A stretch of 64,000 bases of DNA from Epiperipatus broadwayi (taxonomy: Eukaryota > Onychophora > Udeonychophora > Euonychophora > Peripatidae). The stretch lies in the NCBI GenBank assembly GCA_028023455.1, contig JAQFVV010012672.1, positions 746,001-810,000 of the forward strand, written 5' to 3'. Position numbers and translations under genes: made by a program. Below, piece by piece: positions 23,317 through 34,821 of the stretch (position 1 is the stretch's first letter; every line of letters begins with the position of its first letter). The notes beneath the pieces are model-generated. The model saw only the letters and a list, made by a program, of their open reading frames with translations, did no database searches and was not told the DNA's origin.

Positions 23317-24475
23317 ATGGTACTCGTCTTATAGCTAAAGACGCTGCTCTATGGCACCATTTTCATGCTAAAACAAATAAAAATGTCGTTTCCGCGGCCG
23401 ACATGTTCAAACCTGCGTTTTCTATAATACAACTTTTTTGTTGTGCTACAGATTGCAGGCCGCTATGTCGCGTCGTAGTACAGCATGTATGTCGCATTGC
23501 AGCAAATACATTTTCCGAATGCGCACAGCTTATAAAATGGTTACGGCTTGGTGAGAGGATGTGTTTTTTTTAATTGGATGGAAATGTTGCTTTCATTGGA
23601 TTTTTTTTTATTTTAAAGTATTGAAATGTTCAGATTTGTAAAGTAATAATTATCAGACTTTTTACACCGTACTATATTGAAGTTTTAATTGGGAAAATGT
23701 TGACAAGATATATGTGTAAAGTGAGTTGGAATTAGGTAACATGTCAAGTAACGTACTGTTCGTAACATTCCACGAGACAAACAAGATTCTACCATGTGTA
23801 TATTTTTGAAGTAAAAAAGAGTGGTAACACAAAAATATCCAAAGTACAATTCTGCACGGTTTTTTTGTAAATTTCATAAAAAGCATATATTATAAACATG
23901 ATTAATAAGTAAAGAAGACATTTTTGTTGTTTTTTAAAAAAGTTTTACTTTTTCTTTTCTCCGACTACGGTTATACTTTGTTGAATATAGTTTACGTTTA
24001 TTGTTATCATTTATTTTATAGATGTTACTAAAAAAAAATATTTACAAAAATATGATTTTGATATTTTTTATTTTAGCCTTACAAACAACAGAACACTAAA
24101 ACTAACCGTAACAACTTTTACTTTTTGTTGTCATTCTATATGAAGTAAAAATAGCGGTAAAGCCGTAACCCCAGTAAAAAAATATACGATAGAAAATTGA
24201 TTTTTCTAATAAAGCAAAATAAAAAATACGAATCAAATTGTAATTTGTTTATTTTATTTTACATTTATTATTACCATTTAATTTGTATACGTTAATAAAA
24301 AATAATATTTAAAAAAGGCGATTTTGTTTTGTTTTTATTTTCGCATTACAAAAAAACACATCAAAATGATTAAAATCAACAGCCCGGGAATGTTCATATT
24401 TTATAGTTTTAGCATGAAAACGGCGCCATCGAACGGCGTCTTTATCTATAAGACAAGCACCTAAAAAATAAAAAA
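23317..24475. mobile_element. Inverted-repeat element nested in the hAT
   Basis: Left arm 23317-23375 (GGTACTCGTCTTATAGCTAA, then GACGCTGCTCTATGG, then TTTTCATGCTAAAAC) and right arm 24408-24468 are inverted copies, about 80% alike over ~59 bp. Between them a block near 23985-24090 is repeated in direct orientation at about 24240-24365 (TTTACGTTTATTGTTATCAT and relatives). There is no transposase. The 90-codon frame at 23301-23573 lies over the left arm and is not credible. The outer limits may extend further than the arms I can align. Confidence 0.5.
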
Positions 24476-25625
24476 GTAAACGGTCTTGTATTTTCTAATT
24501 AGCGATTCTCTGCTTCAACTTACGATAATGTGAAAACCATACACAGTACACGTGTACTTTGCATCATTCTATAAAAAATAAAGATTTTATGATTTTTCTA
24601 AATAGAACTTTTTTTTTTTTTTTCATTTTTGTTATTCTTACAGTTTAATGTTTACTGAGAAATTTATAGTGGAGAATAATGGTTAATCAACAGATTCAAG
24701 TATTATTCACGATTTCTCGTTGTAGTGCTGACAAACTAAGTTTCTTTCATAATTTTTGCTAATGATTTTTTAAAAGTAAAAGTAATTATAATGTCTAAAA
24801 AAAGAATTAACAAGTCATCTTTGCTCATAATCTTTACCGCATGATATTTTTTCTGATGAATTAGACTTTTGACGATTGAGCGTTTTTACTAGATTTTCAG
24901 TCACTCCTAAGCATTTTGTTTTTTAGTTATTATTTTATAGAAAAATATTGGAAAAAGTCATTTATGATATTCCTTTTAAGTGTTTTCTTGTCTAAATTTT
25001 AACAATAAAAAAAAAGCCAAATATTTAAAAGTAAAAATTGAAATAAAATTTAGCCAATAAGATATATATGTGTGACCACAGTTATATATGTAACCATGAC
25101 CATTGCCATGTAAACTTTAGAGCTGTGTACCAGATACATAGAGAAGTATAGTTGATAAAACTATTAAGAAATTTACCAATTACAGTTAACATTTAATAAT
25201 GTCATTCAAAACCAGTAAAGATATTTCAAATGATGGTTCTGCAACAGATAGCTATTAGGAACTGGGTTCAAATTATGTATCTGTGCAGATAGCCATAATG
25301 TCCATGTGTACCATATAATTTTTCATAGATAAAAATACAACTTCTGATATCTGGTTACTCAAGTTGTGCTCTTAGTAGTTTCATAATATTCCAAAAAGAA
25401 AGTACTGTGTTGCCTGCCTAGAAAAAAGGCATGAAAGTTTTATTTATTGACTAGAGTGCTGATTAGACACAAACCAGTGTTCAGAGAGACTGCTTTATTG
25501 TTTATTAACTGAAATAGGTAATGTACTCTACAAACTTCACCTCACTTATCTTTATTTAGGAGTGTTATCTGATATGCCAGTTTCTGCAACATCTTTCTAC
25601 ATTGTTGCTTTGACTTTGTAATCAG
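24476..25625. other. Noncoding part of hAT
   Basis: No coding match to the N-terminal BED finger or first half of the DDE domain was found. The sequence just before the transposase fragment ends in TAATCAG, a possible splice acceptor, so upstream exons may have existed. Confidence 0.4.
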
Positions 25626-26666
25626 ATGAGGAGAAACGATAATGATATACCTAGTTTTATGGATTATCATTGTATTATACATCAGCATGCCTTGGGTTCA
25701 AAAGTATTGAAATTTAATCATGTTATGAGTGTTGCCTTCAAAATTGTTAATAAAATAAGATCAAAAAGCTTGTTATATTGTCAATTCCGGGATTTGCTAA
25801 AGGAATGTGAGATTGAACATAGTGAATTGTTATTACATACTGACGTAAGGTGGTTAAGTCAAGCAAAATTTTTAATCAGATTCAGAGAACTTCTACCACA
25901 AATAAGATCATTTTTGGAAACTAAAGGTGATTCATATTCAGAACTGAATGACAAAGAATGGCTTCTTGACCTCACCTTTTTCTGTGATATTACAGAAAAA
26001 CTAAATAACTTAAATGTAGAACTACAAGGAAAAGATAAAACAATAATAGTTATGATAAGCACTTTGAAGTTATTCAAGAAAAAATTAAGTATGTTTGTAA
26101 TGCAACTGAAGCATTGTGAATTAAAACATTTCAAAAATATGGCTGATGAGTCTAAAGATAGAAAGAATCTAATCTACAACAAATATGTTGAAAATATAAT
26201 ACTCCTCATAAAAGAATTTGAAGGAAGATTCATGGAATTTGACAAACTTGAAGATATTGCTAGTTTTTTGTCTTATCCATTTAATGTTAACATCAATATT
26301 GAAGATATCCCTATGAAATTAAGTGAATTTATACATACAGATTCAGCGGGCCTGGAAGAAGAAATAGTAAATATTAAATGTGATATACATTTAAAATCAA
26401 TGGCTTCAAATGAGAGCTTCTGGACATTAATAAGCAAGGATAAATATCCAAATATTTGGAGAGTTGCTGCATATTTCAATGCATTTTTTGGTTCAACATA
26501 TTTGTACGAATCAGCATTTTCCTGCATGAATGCGATAAAAACTAAACATAGGTCACAGTTATCGGATCTACATTTGGAATCGTGTTTAAGAATTAGTTTA
26601 AGTTCATACAAGCCAAATTTTGACAAACTTGCCGAAACTATGCAATGCCAAGTGTCATCAAAATAA
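25626..26666 (+). CDS. hAT transposase C-terminal two thirds (GTF2IRD2/ZBED-like)
   Basis: A 346-codon uninterrupted frame. Residues 12-28 read FMDYHCIIHQHALGSK, the conserved FHCIIHQ.LC.K block of Charlie-type hAT transposases. Residues 62-92 read LLLHTDVRWLSQAKFLIRF, the conserved T.VRWLS..RVL.RF block. Residues 265-330 (ESFWTLI, then YPNIWRVAAYFNAFFGSTY, then ESAFSCMNAIK, then HLESCLRIS) are the hATC dimerisation and catalytic tail that carries the final acidic residue region. The BED zinc finger and first catalytic Asp are missing, so no active transposase can come from this frame. The chosen Met is internal to the family alignment and follows a CAG that could be a splice acceptor. Absence of stops over 1 kb in old surroundings is notable. 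Domestication is possible but not shown. Confidence 0.85.
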   Translation: MRRNDNDIPSFMDYHCIIHQHALGSKVLKFNHVMSVAFKIVNKIRSKSLLYCQFRDLLKECEIEHSELLLHTDVRWLSQAKFLIRFRELLPQIRSFLETKGDSYSELNDKEWLLDLTFFCDITEKLNNLNVELQGKDKTIIVMISTLKLFKKKLSMFVMQLKHCELKHFKNMADESKDRKNLIYNKYVENIILLIKEFEGRFMEFDKLEDIASFLSYPFNVNINIEDIPMKLSEFIHTDSAGLEEEIVNIKCDIHLKSMASNESFWTLISKDKYPNIWRVAAYFNAFFGSTYLYESAFSCMNAIKTKHRSQLSDLHLESCLRISLSSYKPNFDKLAETMQCQVSSK

Positions 26667-27072
26667 TAAAAAAAATATTTTGTTTTACTTTGTAATTTTT
26701 TTTGTTTGTAAAATTTGCATCTAATTTATTTTAATAAAATTCTAAAACAATAATTTTCTTTTTTTTTCTCTATATTTTCTTGAATTTTTTTTTAAATTTA
26801 GGACCAGCTCTAGAAAATAATTATTTATAGGTAATTCAGTAATTGTAATTTAATAAATATTTTATAAAGAACATACACAAATTATAATACTAAAGGGAAC
26901 TGAGGTAATTTAATAGTAGTCATAGTAAAATATCTTTGACAGTTCGTATCTTATAGAAAAAAAAATCATCAGTTCATAAGTATCTTCTAAAAATGTCACC
27001 AATATTTGTGAGTATCTAAAAAGCCCTTACAAGGAAAAGAAACACCAATTCATAAGTACATTCTAAAAAAAC

Positions 27073-27143
27073 CAGGATTTCGAACCGTTATTTTTTTTTC
27101 GTTCGGCAAAAATGCTTTTCCCGGTTTCCAGTTCGAAGCCCTG
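27073..27143. mobile_element. 71-bp hAT-like mini-element
   Basis: The ends CAGGATTTCGAACCG and (minus strand) CAGGGCTTCGAACTGG are inverted copies of a hAT-type terminus. Flanks are AAAAAAAC on the left and AAAAAAAAC on the right, near-identical 8-bp direct repeats. There is no room for coding, so it is a minimal pair of transposon ends. It sits within the hAT, close to its 3' end. Confidence 0.55.
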
Positions 27144-27227
27144 AAAAAAAACATAGTAGCCCTCAGGTACACTTTCACCAAAAAAGTAGCTTCAACGTCT
27201 AAAAGTTTGTCCACCCCTGATACGGAG

Positions 27228-28079
27228 TTTGAATTTGAGTTAAATAAAATGTCAAAACATTTTCATATTACAAACAGCTTAAGATCAGATAGTTGGCTCA
27301 AGCTAATCTAGCAAGCCATTCAAAAGGCCTTGTTCAGTGAGTTTCTAGCTATTTTTAACTAAATTGTCAAAAATAAATGGAAAACTGAATATCCTTATGG
27401 TTGGAAAATCGGAGAATAATTCCATTTCTGTGTACATTGGGGACTGTTGAAAAAGTCTTTGCTCTATATTTAAAAGTAATTGTACTGTTATATATTGTAA
27501 CAAATATGTAAAATATACAAGTTACATATATCAAATCAAAACTACCCCAAATCCAAAATTAAACCAGACCAGCATAAAAATAATATTAAAACACAACCTA
27601 AGGTTTCAATGCTACAAGCAGACTTCTCAAGTGTAAAGAACTACAAAAACTACACAATATATATAATATTAAAAACTACCCACAAATCCATTCACTTCCC
27701 ATCCACCCTTAATATTAAAAGAACTCTTAAATAAGTTAATTGCTTCAGAATAATAAATTTTCAATAATAAAGTCTCTTTAATTCTTTTTTTGATTTCATT
27801 TCTCTCAAAGAAGACAACCATAGCTCCATCAAAATCAATAGTGTGGCCTGTATCTTTTTCATGGACATACAAAGCAGAACTAAGATATCTATTTTTAACT
27901 CTTCTTTTATGAACCTTTATATTTTAAAATGAAATGGCTAGATCACTTAAATAGTCATTATAATAGTAATTAGAGAGTGGAGACACTTTGAAATAGAGAA
28001 CAAAAGACTGGTTTAGAATTTTATTTTTTAAAAAAAGAACTCCAGTCAGATTATACCAGACTTGTTTTAACTGTTTTGC
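27228..28079. other. Intron sequence, no gene seen
   Basis: AT-rich. The 67-codon minus frame at 27669-27872 reads HEKDTGHTIDFDG..., but no family could be assigned with confidence. Confidence 0.4.
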
Positions 28080-29150
28080 AATATTTAGCACCATATTGAA
28101 TTTTTAAAAAATTGATTTGAGATCAATTTTTGCAATAACTTCAGTTTTAATAATGTTAGAGCAAAATGCTATATGTTGATCGAAAATAGAAAAATAAAGC
28201 TAAGAAAACTAGTGATTACCATTAAAAAAATAAGGAAAAAATAAAATATCAATATTCAAAAAAATTATTACTTTATTGTTTGTTTATAATTTCTAATTTA
28301 TTATTAACTAAGTTTAAAATTATTTCTTCATTGATATAATATTATATCGTCATTGTATTCCTCACAAAATTCTCATTCAAGCCATGTATAATACTTGTTA
28401 CTTGTGATAATTCATAGCTTCGGAACTTACAAAAATAGAACCTTAAGAATTCTTCATATGTTCTTGTACTCCAGAAGTTAAAAAATCTCAAGGTATTTAT
28501 AAGAAAAAAGATTCTTCCTAATAAAAGATACAAAATAAATCATTTCCAGAAGATGGATATGCATTTGTAATCATTGCAATTGGCTTTTTGTCTACCAAAA
28601 TTTGAAATTGAAGGCCATTGCCTTTATCAATGATAAAATGAGTCTCTTCTCTTTATTTTATATTTTTTTTGCACACCAGTGATGTTATCTTGTTATATTT
28701 ATTGTCCCACAGAGATATAATTTATTTGCATATAACTCATTTGCTAGCTGTAGACTTGAAAATAATGTGATGCAAGATGTCGCAAAACTACTGACTCCAC
28801 AGCATGAGTTACCAAGGCATAGGCAAGAATCTGGATTTGATTCTTTGCCTGCATACAATTCTGTGTGGTATACATAACCATTGTGGCTATCACCACACAC
28901 CCACCACTTGAAACCTCTCTTTATTGGTTTTAAGAGTTTATATTGTCACATGGTACTATGCCCAGTAAATTTTGTGATTGCTTCATCAACTGCAACCTTT
29001 CTGTGCATCTGATAATCAGTCTTAAAATGTACATTACACTGCTCTATAATAGCCTAATTTTATAGATACAGTTAAAATAATTACTTGTTATTCAGACGTG
29101 CTAGTACAAACATACTAATACAAATACAGACATGCTAATAAATTATTAAC
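28080..29150 (-). pseudogene. piggyBac transposase relic, copy 1
   Basis: On the minus strand near 28995-28860 the frame reads DEAITKFTGHST, a stop, QYKLLKPIKRGFKWWVCGD and GYVYHTELYAGK. This is the DE...F.GR...QY...KP.KRG.K.W order of piggyBac (PGBD) transposases, followed by the YTGK block. Further on it reads ANELYANKLYLCGTI, corresponding to the L..  G.  .GT.R stretch, then DKGNGLQFQILVDKKPIAM, the W.D.K.V block. Stops and frameshifts interrupt it. The region aligns over about 1 kb with 31715-32770. In the family this enzyme moves DNA at TTAA sites. TTAA ends were not located. Confidence 0.7.
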
Positions 29151-31714
29151 CTTTTGAGAATCATTATGTCTATAAAATAAGGTTGGCTCAAACTTGGATC
29201 AGAGCCCCAAAATTATATTGTACATAATTGTCTAATTTTATAGATGCAATCAAAATTACTACTTGCGTTATATTTGAATTCAAATATAATTTATATACTA
29301 CACAGACACACTACTACAAAGACAAATACCTTAATAAATTATACATTTATCAAATAATAAAAAAATCTAAAATAATAATAATAATCAAATAATAACAAAT
29401 TCTCAAATTAAATACTTACATATAATACACGGTATTAGTTTATTTTCAGGATGAAGGCCTTGAAATTGCAAAATCTTTGAAGCATGTTGTTTTGCTGTTA
29501 AAACATTTATGCCTTTGTTTTCTCCATACAATCTAATAAATTGAGCAGAAAAAAAAAATTAAATTGACTTATTACTAAAAAAATTTATAAAAAATCAAAT
29601 TTTTGTCCGATTTTAACATGTCATATATCATATGAAAAAGGAAATTGAACTGCAGAGAATGATGGTATTAACACATGCATAGTCCATTTGGTTTTCCCAC
29701 AATTTTAAAATGAAAACAGAAATTTTAATTTCAAAAGAATGAGTGGCAGTTTTGTTTCCTTTTATGAAATAGTTAAAGGAAAAATAGAAGAAAGAAAAAT
29801 AATAAAAATTTGAAATAAACTGCTTACTTTCTCTTTAAAAACTATGTGTTCAAACTGATATGATGTACACTGAAAATTAGAAGAAAAAAAAGGGGGATGA
29901 ATTTAAAATTATATTAATTATAAATTTACTTTGATTGTGAAATATTTTAAACCAAAATATTAATTTTAAAAGGAAATGAAGTGTAAAATAATTTTTGTAA
30001 AATTATTATGTAATCAAGAAAGAAGGGATTAAATTGTTTTTACTGTAAATCAGTAAATTGATTAAATAAGTAATGCTATAATTAAAAAGAAGGATAATTG
30101 ATAATAAAAAAAATTGGAAAAATGATTAGCATTGGGGTAATGCTCAGGACAGTGGCTGGTCAAGGATATAAAAGCTAGTAAATTGTTATTAATTCAGTTA
30201 TTCTGTGACTGTTGGTTTTGATGTCATATTGCTGATATTACCTGTTAAATTTTGTGGACTTTTAGTTTTGTGGGTGAAGCAATGTATTGAAATCTCTGCG
30301 GACATCTTACCACCACCATGCCCTGCTAGATTTGCAGAAAGGGTGTTCATTTGGTTTTACACCATGCAATTCCTATAAATTATTGATTATCTGAGATGTG
30401 ACCAAAACCTTGACTTGCTGTTGCTAAGACACCTGCATGTCCTACTTTCAGAAACATTGCTGGATATTTAGATTATGTGTTGCCCTAGAAGAAAAAGTTA
30501 TAAGCTGTTAGGAATTCAAGAATACTGTTCCTGAGCTCACACCATGCAATTGAAGAAATTAAGATGTCTTAGAGACTCTAAACATAAGCAAAAAGAGAGA
30601 GGGTGATCACCTCAAGAACAGCCTAAGTCAAAATGTAAATCAAAATCTGGATTTCAAATTGAAGCAAAAGTTGGGTATGATTTGTATTTTTTTTACAAAA
30701 CTTGGTTAAAATCGAGAAAATACATAAACTATTATTTCCTTATTTAAGACTAAATGAATTCTGTTTAAAATAACTTTGTAAATAATTCAAGTTTTGTTAT
30801 ATTTTTATATTATTATAATTTGGTATGTTATAATATGTAAATAAATATGTTAGGTAATTGTTAATTTGACCTGAATTCTCTTCTCTCTAAATCTCGTTGT
30901 ATGAAATTTAGTCAAAAAAAAAACATGTATTCAATATCTGATTGCTAATGGGGTGAGTTGCTTATGTTCAATTGATCTAGTCTATGAAACATATTTTCCC
31001 CTCTGCTTGCATAACGGTAAGTATATAATTTAGCTTGTCTAAATTATATAATAATAAAAATCAAAGACAGTTATTTAAATATTTTTTTCTATAGTATTAA
31101 GCTTTTTTTTTATATATTGAATAGATTTCTCTAAATGTTGATATTTATTTTTATTATAGTTATATATGTGTGTGTATTAGAATTAAATTTTTATATAAAG
31201 AATGAACAGTCTATATTGTAAAATTATAAACCAATTATTATTAGAAATGAATTACTATTTATTGTGTATTTTTAAGCTATTAAAAAATCACTATGCAATT
31301 GCATTTATGAATATTTAAAATATTAATTGAAATAGTATTTATTTTTGTAATTTTTCTGCTATTATCTGTGGATAACTTTCCCTCTGCCTTTTTTTTATGT
31401 GTGTACCATTTGCAAATGAAAAAATGTTTGTCAGCCCAAACATCTTTAAAAATCATTTATGAGTGTTGAAACTTTTTCAAGAACAACTGTTAAAAAATGA
31501 AGTAATAAAGGACTATTAACAAGTGGTGAAAGTATTTTTTATTATTTTTGCCTATGTAAGTCGAAGACATCTTTTGAAATAAATTAGGAATGTTATAAAA
31601 AAAAAAAAGTCTATTTGTGCATAAATATTTTATTTCACTTTTATTTTTTTTACAATAATAAAGTAACAAAGAAAAAAAAATACATCTAATTACATCAATT
31701 TATTGCTTGAGTTT
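29151..31714. other. Intron sequence between piggyBac relics
   Basis: Mostly AT-rich. 30130-30640 is visibly less AT-rich, begins with a GGATATAAAAGC TATA-like word at about 30163 and holds GTGACTGTTGG, CACCACCATGCCC and two ACACCATGCAATT words (30359, 30539). No open frame or known family was found. It could be a decayed LTR or another repeat. Confidence 0.4.
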
Positions 31715-32770
31715 TCAGGTGCCATATTGAATTTTTTAATAAACTAACCTGAGACACAATTTTCACAATAACTTCAGTTTTAATAATGTTAGAGCAAAAA
31801 AATTTACATTAATAGAAATTAGAAAAACAAAGGAAAACAATAAGTCTAAGACAAATAGTGATAATCATTTAAAAAATAAGGGAAAAAAGAAATTTCAACA
31901 TCAGACATAATTATTACTTTATTATTTGTTCATAATTTCTAATTTATCATCAACTAAGTTTAAATTACATCTTCAGTGATAATTCCTTTGTATTTCTCAC
32001 AAAATTATCTTTCAAACCATATATAATACTTCTTACCTGAGATAATCCATAGCTTCAGAATCTCCAAAACAAGTCGCATATGAATTCTTCATTTTTATCT
32101 TGTACTCCAAAAGTTACCAAATCTCAAAGGTGTCTATAAGAAAAAGATTCATCCTAATAAAAGATACAAAACAAATCATTTCCAGAAGATAGATATGCAT
32201 TTGTCATCATAGCAATTGGCTTCTTGTCTATCTAAAACTAGAAATTGTAGGCTACTATCTGTATCACTGATAAAATGAGTTTCATCTCTTCATTTTATAT
32301 TTTTTGTGTACATCAGTGATGCTTATATTCTTTATCACACCAGTGATGCTATCTTATTATATTTATTGTCCCATAAAGATATAATTTATTTGCATATAGC
32401 TCATTTGCTAGCTATAGACTTGAAAATAGTGTGATGCAAGATGTGGCAAAACTACTGACTCTACAGCATAAGTATCAAGGCATAGGCAAGAATCATTCTC
32501 ATTCTTTGCCTGCATAAAATTCCATGTGGTATATGCATAACCATTGTGGCTACTACTACACAAACATCATTTGAAATCTCTCATTTATTGGTTTTAAGTG
32601 TTTATATTTTCACATGGTACTATGCCCAGTAAATTTTATGATTGTTTTACCAACTGCAACCTTTCTGTACATTTGATTATCAGTTTTTAAAATTTACATT
32701 GCGCTGCTCTATATATGTAAATCATTACTTGTTATACAACACACAAGAGTAAACGCAAACACACTATATA
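31715..32770 (-). pseudogene. piggyBac transposase relic, copy 2
   Basis: Colinear with 28080-29150, for example CAATAACTTCAGTTTTAATA at the left edge and TGGTACTATGCCCAGTAAAT at about 32615. The same piggyBac block order is visible, with more stops and an extra TTCTTTATCACACCAGTGATG duplication near 32320-32350. The two copies are separate old insertions or a duplication about 3.6 kb apart in the same orientation. Confidence 0.65.
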
Positions 32771-32797
32771 AACGTAATAAATTATTAATATCAATGT

Positions 32798-32846
32798 TAC
32801 AAAATTACTGTACATATGAATTATTCATATGTACAGTAATTTTGTA
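32798..32846. repeat. Perfect 23-bp-arm palindrome
   Basis: TACAAAATTACTGTACATAT plus GAA is followed by a 3-base loop (TTA, 32821-32823) and its exact complement. A perfect hairpin of this size in decayed DNA suggests a recent origin. Confidence 0.9.
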
Positions 32847-33466
32847 TTCCGTATAATAAAGAGCATAAATGATTTTAATATTATATTATTTATAATTTAT
32901 ATATTACACACTCACACCAATATAAATGCAAATTAATAAATTATATTAACAAATTTAAAATATTATTAAAAAAATCTACTTACGATACATATCCATTATA
33001 ATCCTTGAATGTGAATGATCAGTGTATTTTTAATCCATTTTCAATATATAATCAGGCCGATTATAATTTTCTGCCTTTATCGCTTCGTGTAAACTAGAAA
33101 ATTGAACAAAATAGAAAAAAATTAAATCCGCCTGTTTAAAAAAAAAATTAAGAAAAATTCAAATTTCTTCCAATTTCAATCGAAAAGATGGCATTCTAAA
33201 GATATTTTTAAGATGGATTAAATGCTCACATTTCTGTTGACGTCATACTTATAGTTTTTTACGTAATTTGAAAAAGAAATGTCAACCAATCAGCTACAAT
33301 GCGCGACTGATGAGCTGTTTTGAGCCAATTATGATTTTTTTTATTTTTTAATTAATATTTAGATTCGTATTTAAAAGAAAACAATCCATGAAATATTATT
33401 TTTATTGTAGTTTACATGTTTTACTATATACTTTGTCAAAGGGTATAAAAAATTTTGTAATTAGTA
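32847..33466. other. Intron sequence, no gene seen
   Basis: AT-rich, slightly less so at 33180-33320, with a TGACGTCAT word near 33238. No gene was recognised. Confidence 0.45.
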
Positions 33467-34329
33467 CACCTGGGTCTCGTTTTACGCGATAGATAGATTC
33501 CTCAGAAAATACGCGCAAATGAAATCGCGCAAAAATAGTCGTAACTTACATTGAAAAAGGGGGGATGCGGTCTGTGATTTTTCAAAATTCGCGTAAAAGC
33601 AAAGCACCAACGTAAAATTACTTTAAAATTCGTGAAAAAAAAAAATAAGGAAATAAAATATGACTAATAAAAAATTTCAGATTTGAAAAAAATTGATACA
33701 AGACAAACTTTTTTTAATTATAATATTTAATTTTATTCAAAATAATATATTTTTATGCATAATTTACAGTACAGTAATTTACATTTTTTTATACACATTT
33801 TAATTATTATGATTTTCTGATGACAATGTAATTAATCTTTGAAACGATGATTTTATTAATTGTTTACGAAGCTCGCGATATCCAGACATACAACCATTTA
33901 GCTCTCGTTGGAATTTAAGAGCATGTTAATGATTAGTGTCATTAATAAGAAAATAATAATTGATTACGTTCTTTTTTAAAAAGCAAAAACAGAATGTGAT
34001 TTAAAATGCAAAATTAACACGCACAATGTTTGAACAAATTTACATTATAATCTTGTAAAATTTAATATGTGTATACATAAAATGTGGAAATCATGATTTT
34101 AATTTCGTTATTGCATAAAATCTTGCTATTATAAAGCACTGAAAATATTGAAATTACTAAGATGAAAGTTGAATTCCAATAATGTGCTATTACTTTCAAT
34201 ATAACGTAAGTGCGCAAAATTTATTATTTAAAGTAATAGCGCATTATCGGAAATCGACTTTTGGTGAAACACGAATCGCGTAACTTCAAAATCGTGTTAA
34301 ATAAGTCCGCGTAAAAAGAGAGCCAGGTG
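33467..34329 (-). mobile_element. pogo/Tigger-like TIR element, copy C
   Basis: 863 bp flanked by TA (33465-33466 and 34330-34331). Ends are CACCTGGGTCTCGTTTTACG and CGTAAAAAGAGAGCCAGGTG. It aligns with copies A and D but lacks a middle segment. A remnant of the coding block reads GAAGCTCGCGATATCCAGAC near 33868 on the + strand. It sits only about 300 bp from the second dehydrogenase exon. Confidence 0.82.
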
Positions 34330-34639
34330 TAATTAAAATTTTAATTTATGGCATCTATGGTTATATATGTTATTCCATATTATAATTGATTTTTTTTACA
34401 AAAAATTACTTCGTTTGTTTTTTAATATGATTTCATTGAATGATACCATATAACATTTATTTATAAATATAATTTATTTACAATATACATATCTGTTCAA
34501 TTTTCATATTTAAATTCAAAATCTATAAATAATAATCTCAAAAACTTTATTTATTTGGATTTGTATGTGTTAACTTATATATGTATGTTGTGTATATGCA
34601 AACATATATGTACATACATATGTATTTATCTTTTATTAG

Positions 34640-34821
34640 TGCTGTTAAGGATTGTACATATGTTATTCATGTGGCTTATCCAAACCCACCTCATAATACT
34701 TCCAGTGAAGATGAAATTGTGAAAACTGCAGCAGAAGGAACAATTAATGTATTAAAAGCATGTCAGGCTGTTAAGACAGTTAAAAGGGTTGTTCTTACCA
34801 GTTCAGTTGTAACCATATCTG
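34640..34821 (+). CDS. Extended SDR, second recognised exon
   Basis: Continues the dehydrogenase frame after a phase-2 junction. It reads AVKDCTYVIHVAYPNPPHN, the conserved V.GC..V.H.A.P block that contacts the cofactor, then an A.EGT.NVL.AC helix and VKRVVLTSSVVTIS, where the SS pair includes the catalytic serine region. The acceptor is TTTTATTAG and the donor is GTAAGT. The first base completes a split codon and the last base begins the next, matching both neighbours. Confidence 0.9.

Larger units (their letters stand above)
23190..27219 (+). mobile_element. hAT (Charlie/GTF2IRD2-like) DNA transposon
   Basis: The left end CAGGCATGTCCAAGACT and the right end (minus strand) CAGGGGTGGACAAACTTTT match the common CAGGGGTGGGCAAA type of hAT terminus. 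Flanks ATGTAGAG (23182-23189) and ATACGGAG (27220-27227) agree at 5 of 8 positions, fitting an old 8-bp duplication. A hAT transposase fragment lies between (25626-26666). The left half also contains an inverted-repeat element. By terminal decay the copy is old, yet the transposase fragment is unbroken. Confidence 0.68.

Noticed and set aside
23301-23573. 90-codon frame with cysteine-rich stretch
   Set aside because: It overlies the inverted-repeat arm of a nested element and shows no domain. It was judged noncoding.
33236-33245. TGACGTCAT, a perfect CRE-like word
   Set aside because: A short word in a 64-kb window can occur by chance, and nothing nearby suggests a promoter.
33307-33340. CTGATGAGCTGTTTTGAGCCAAT as a hammerhead candidate
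   Set aside because: It has the first core box and a stem II-like loop, but no GAAA box or stem III follows.
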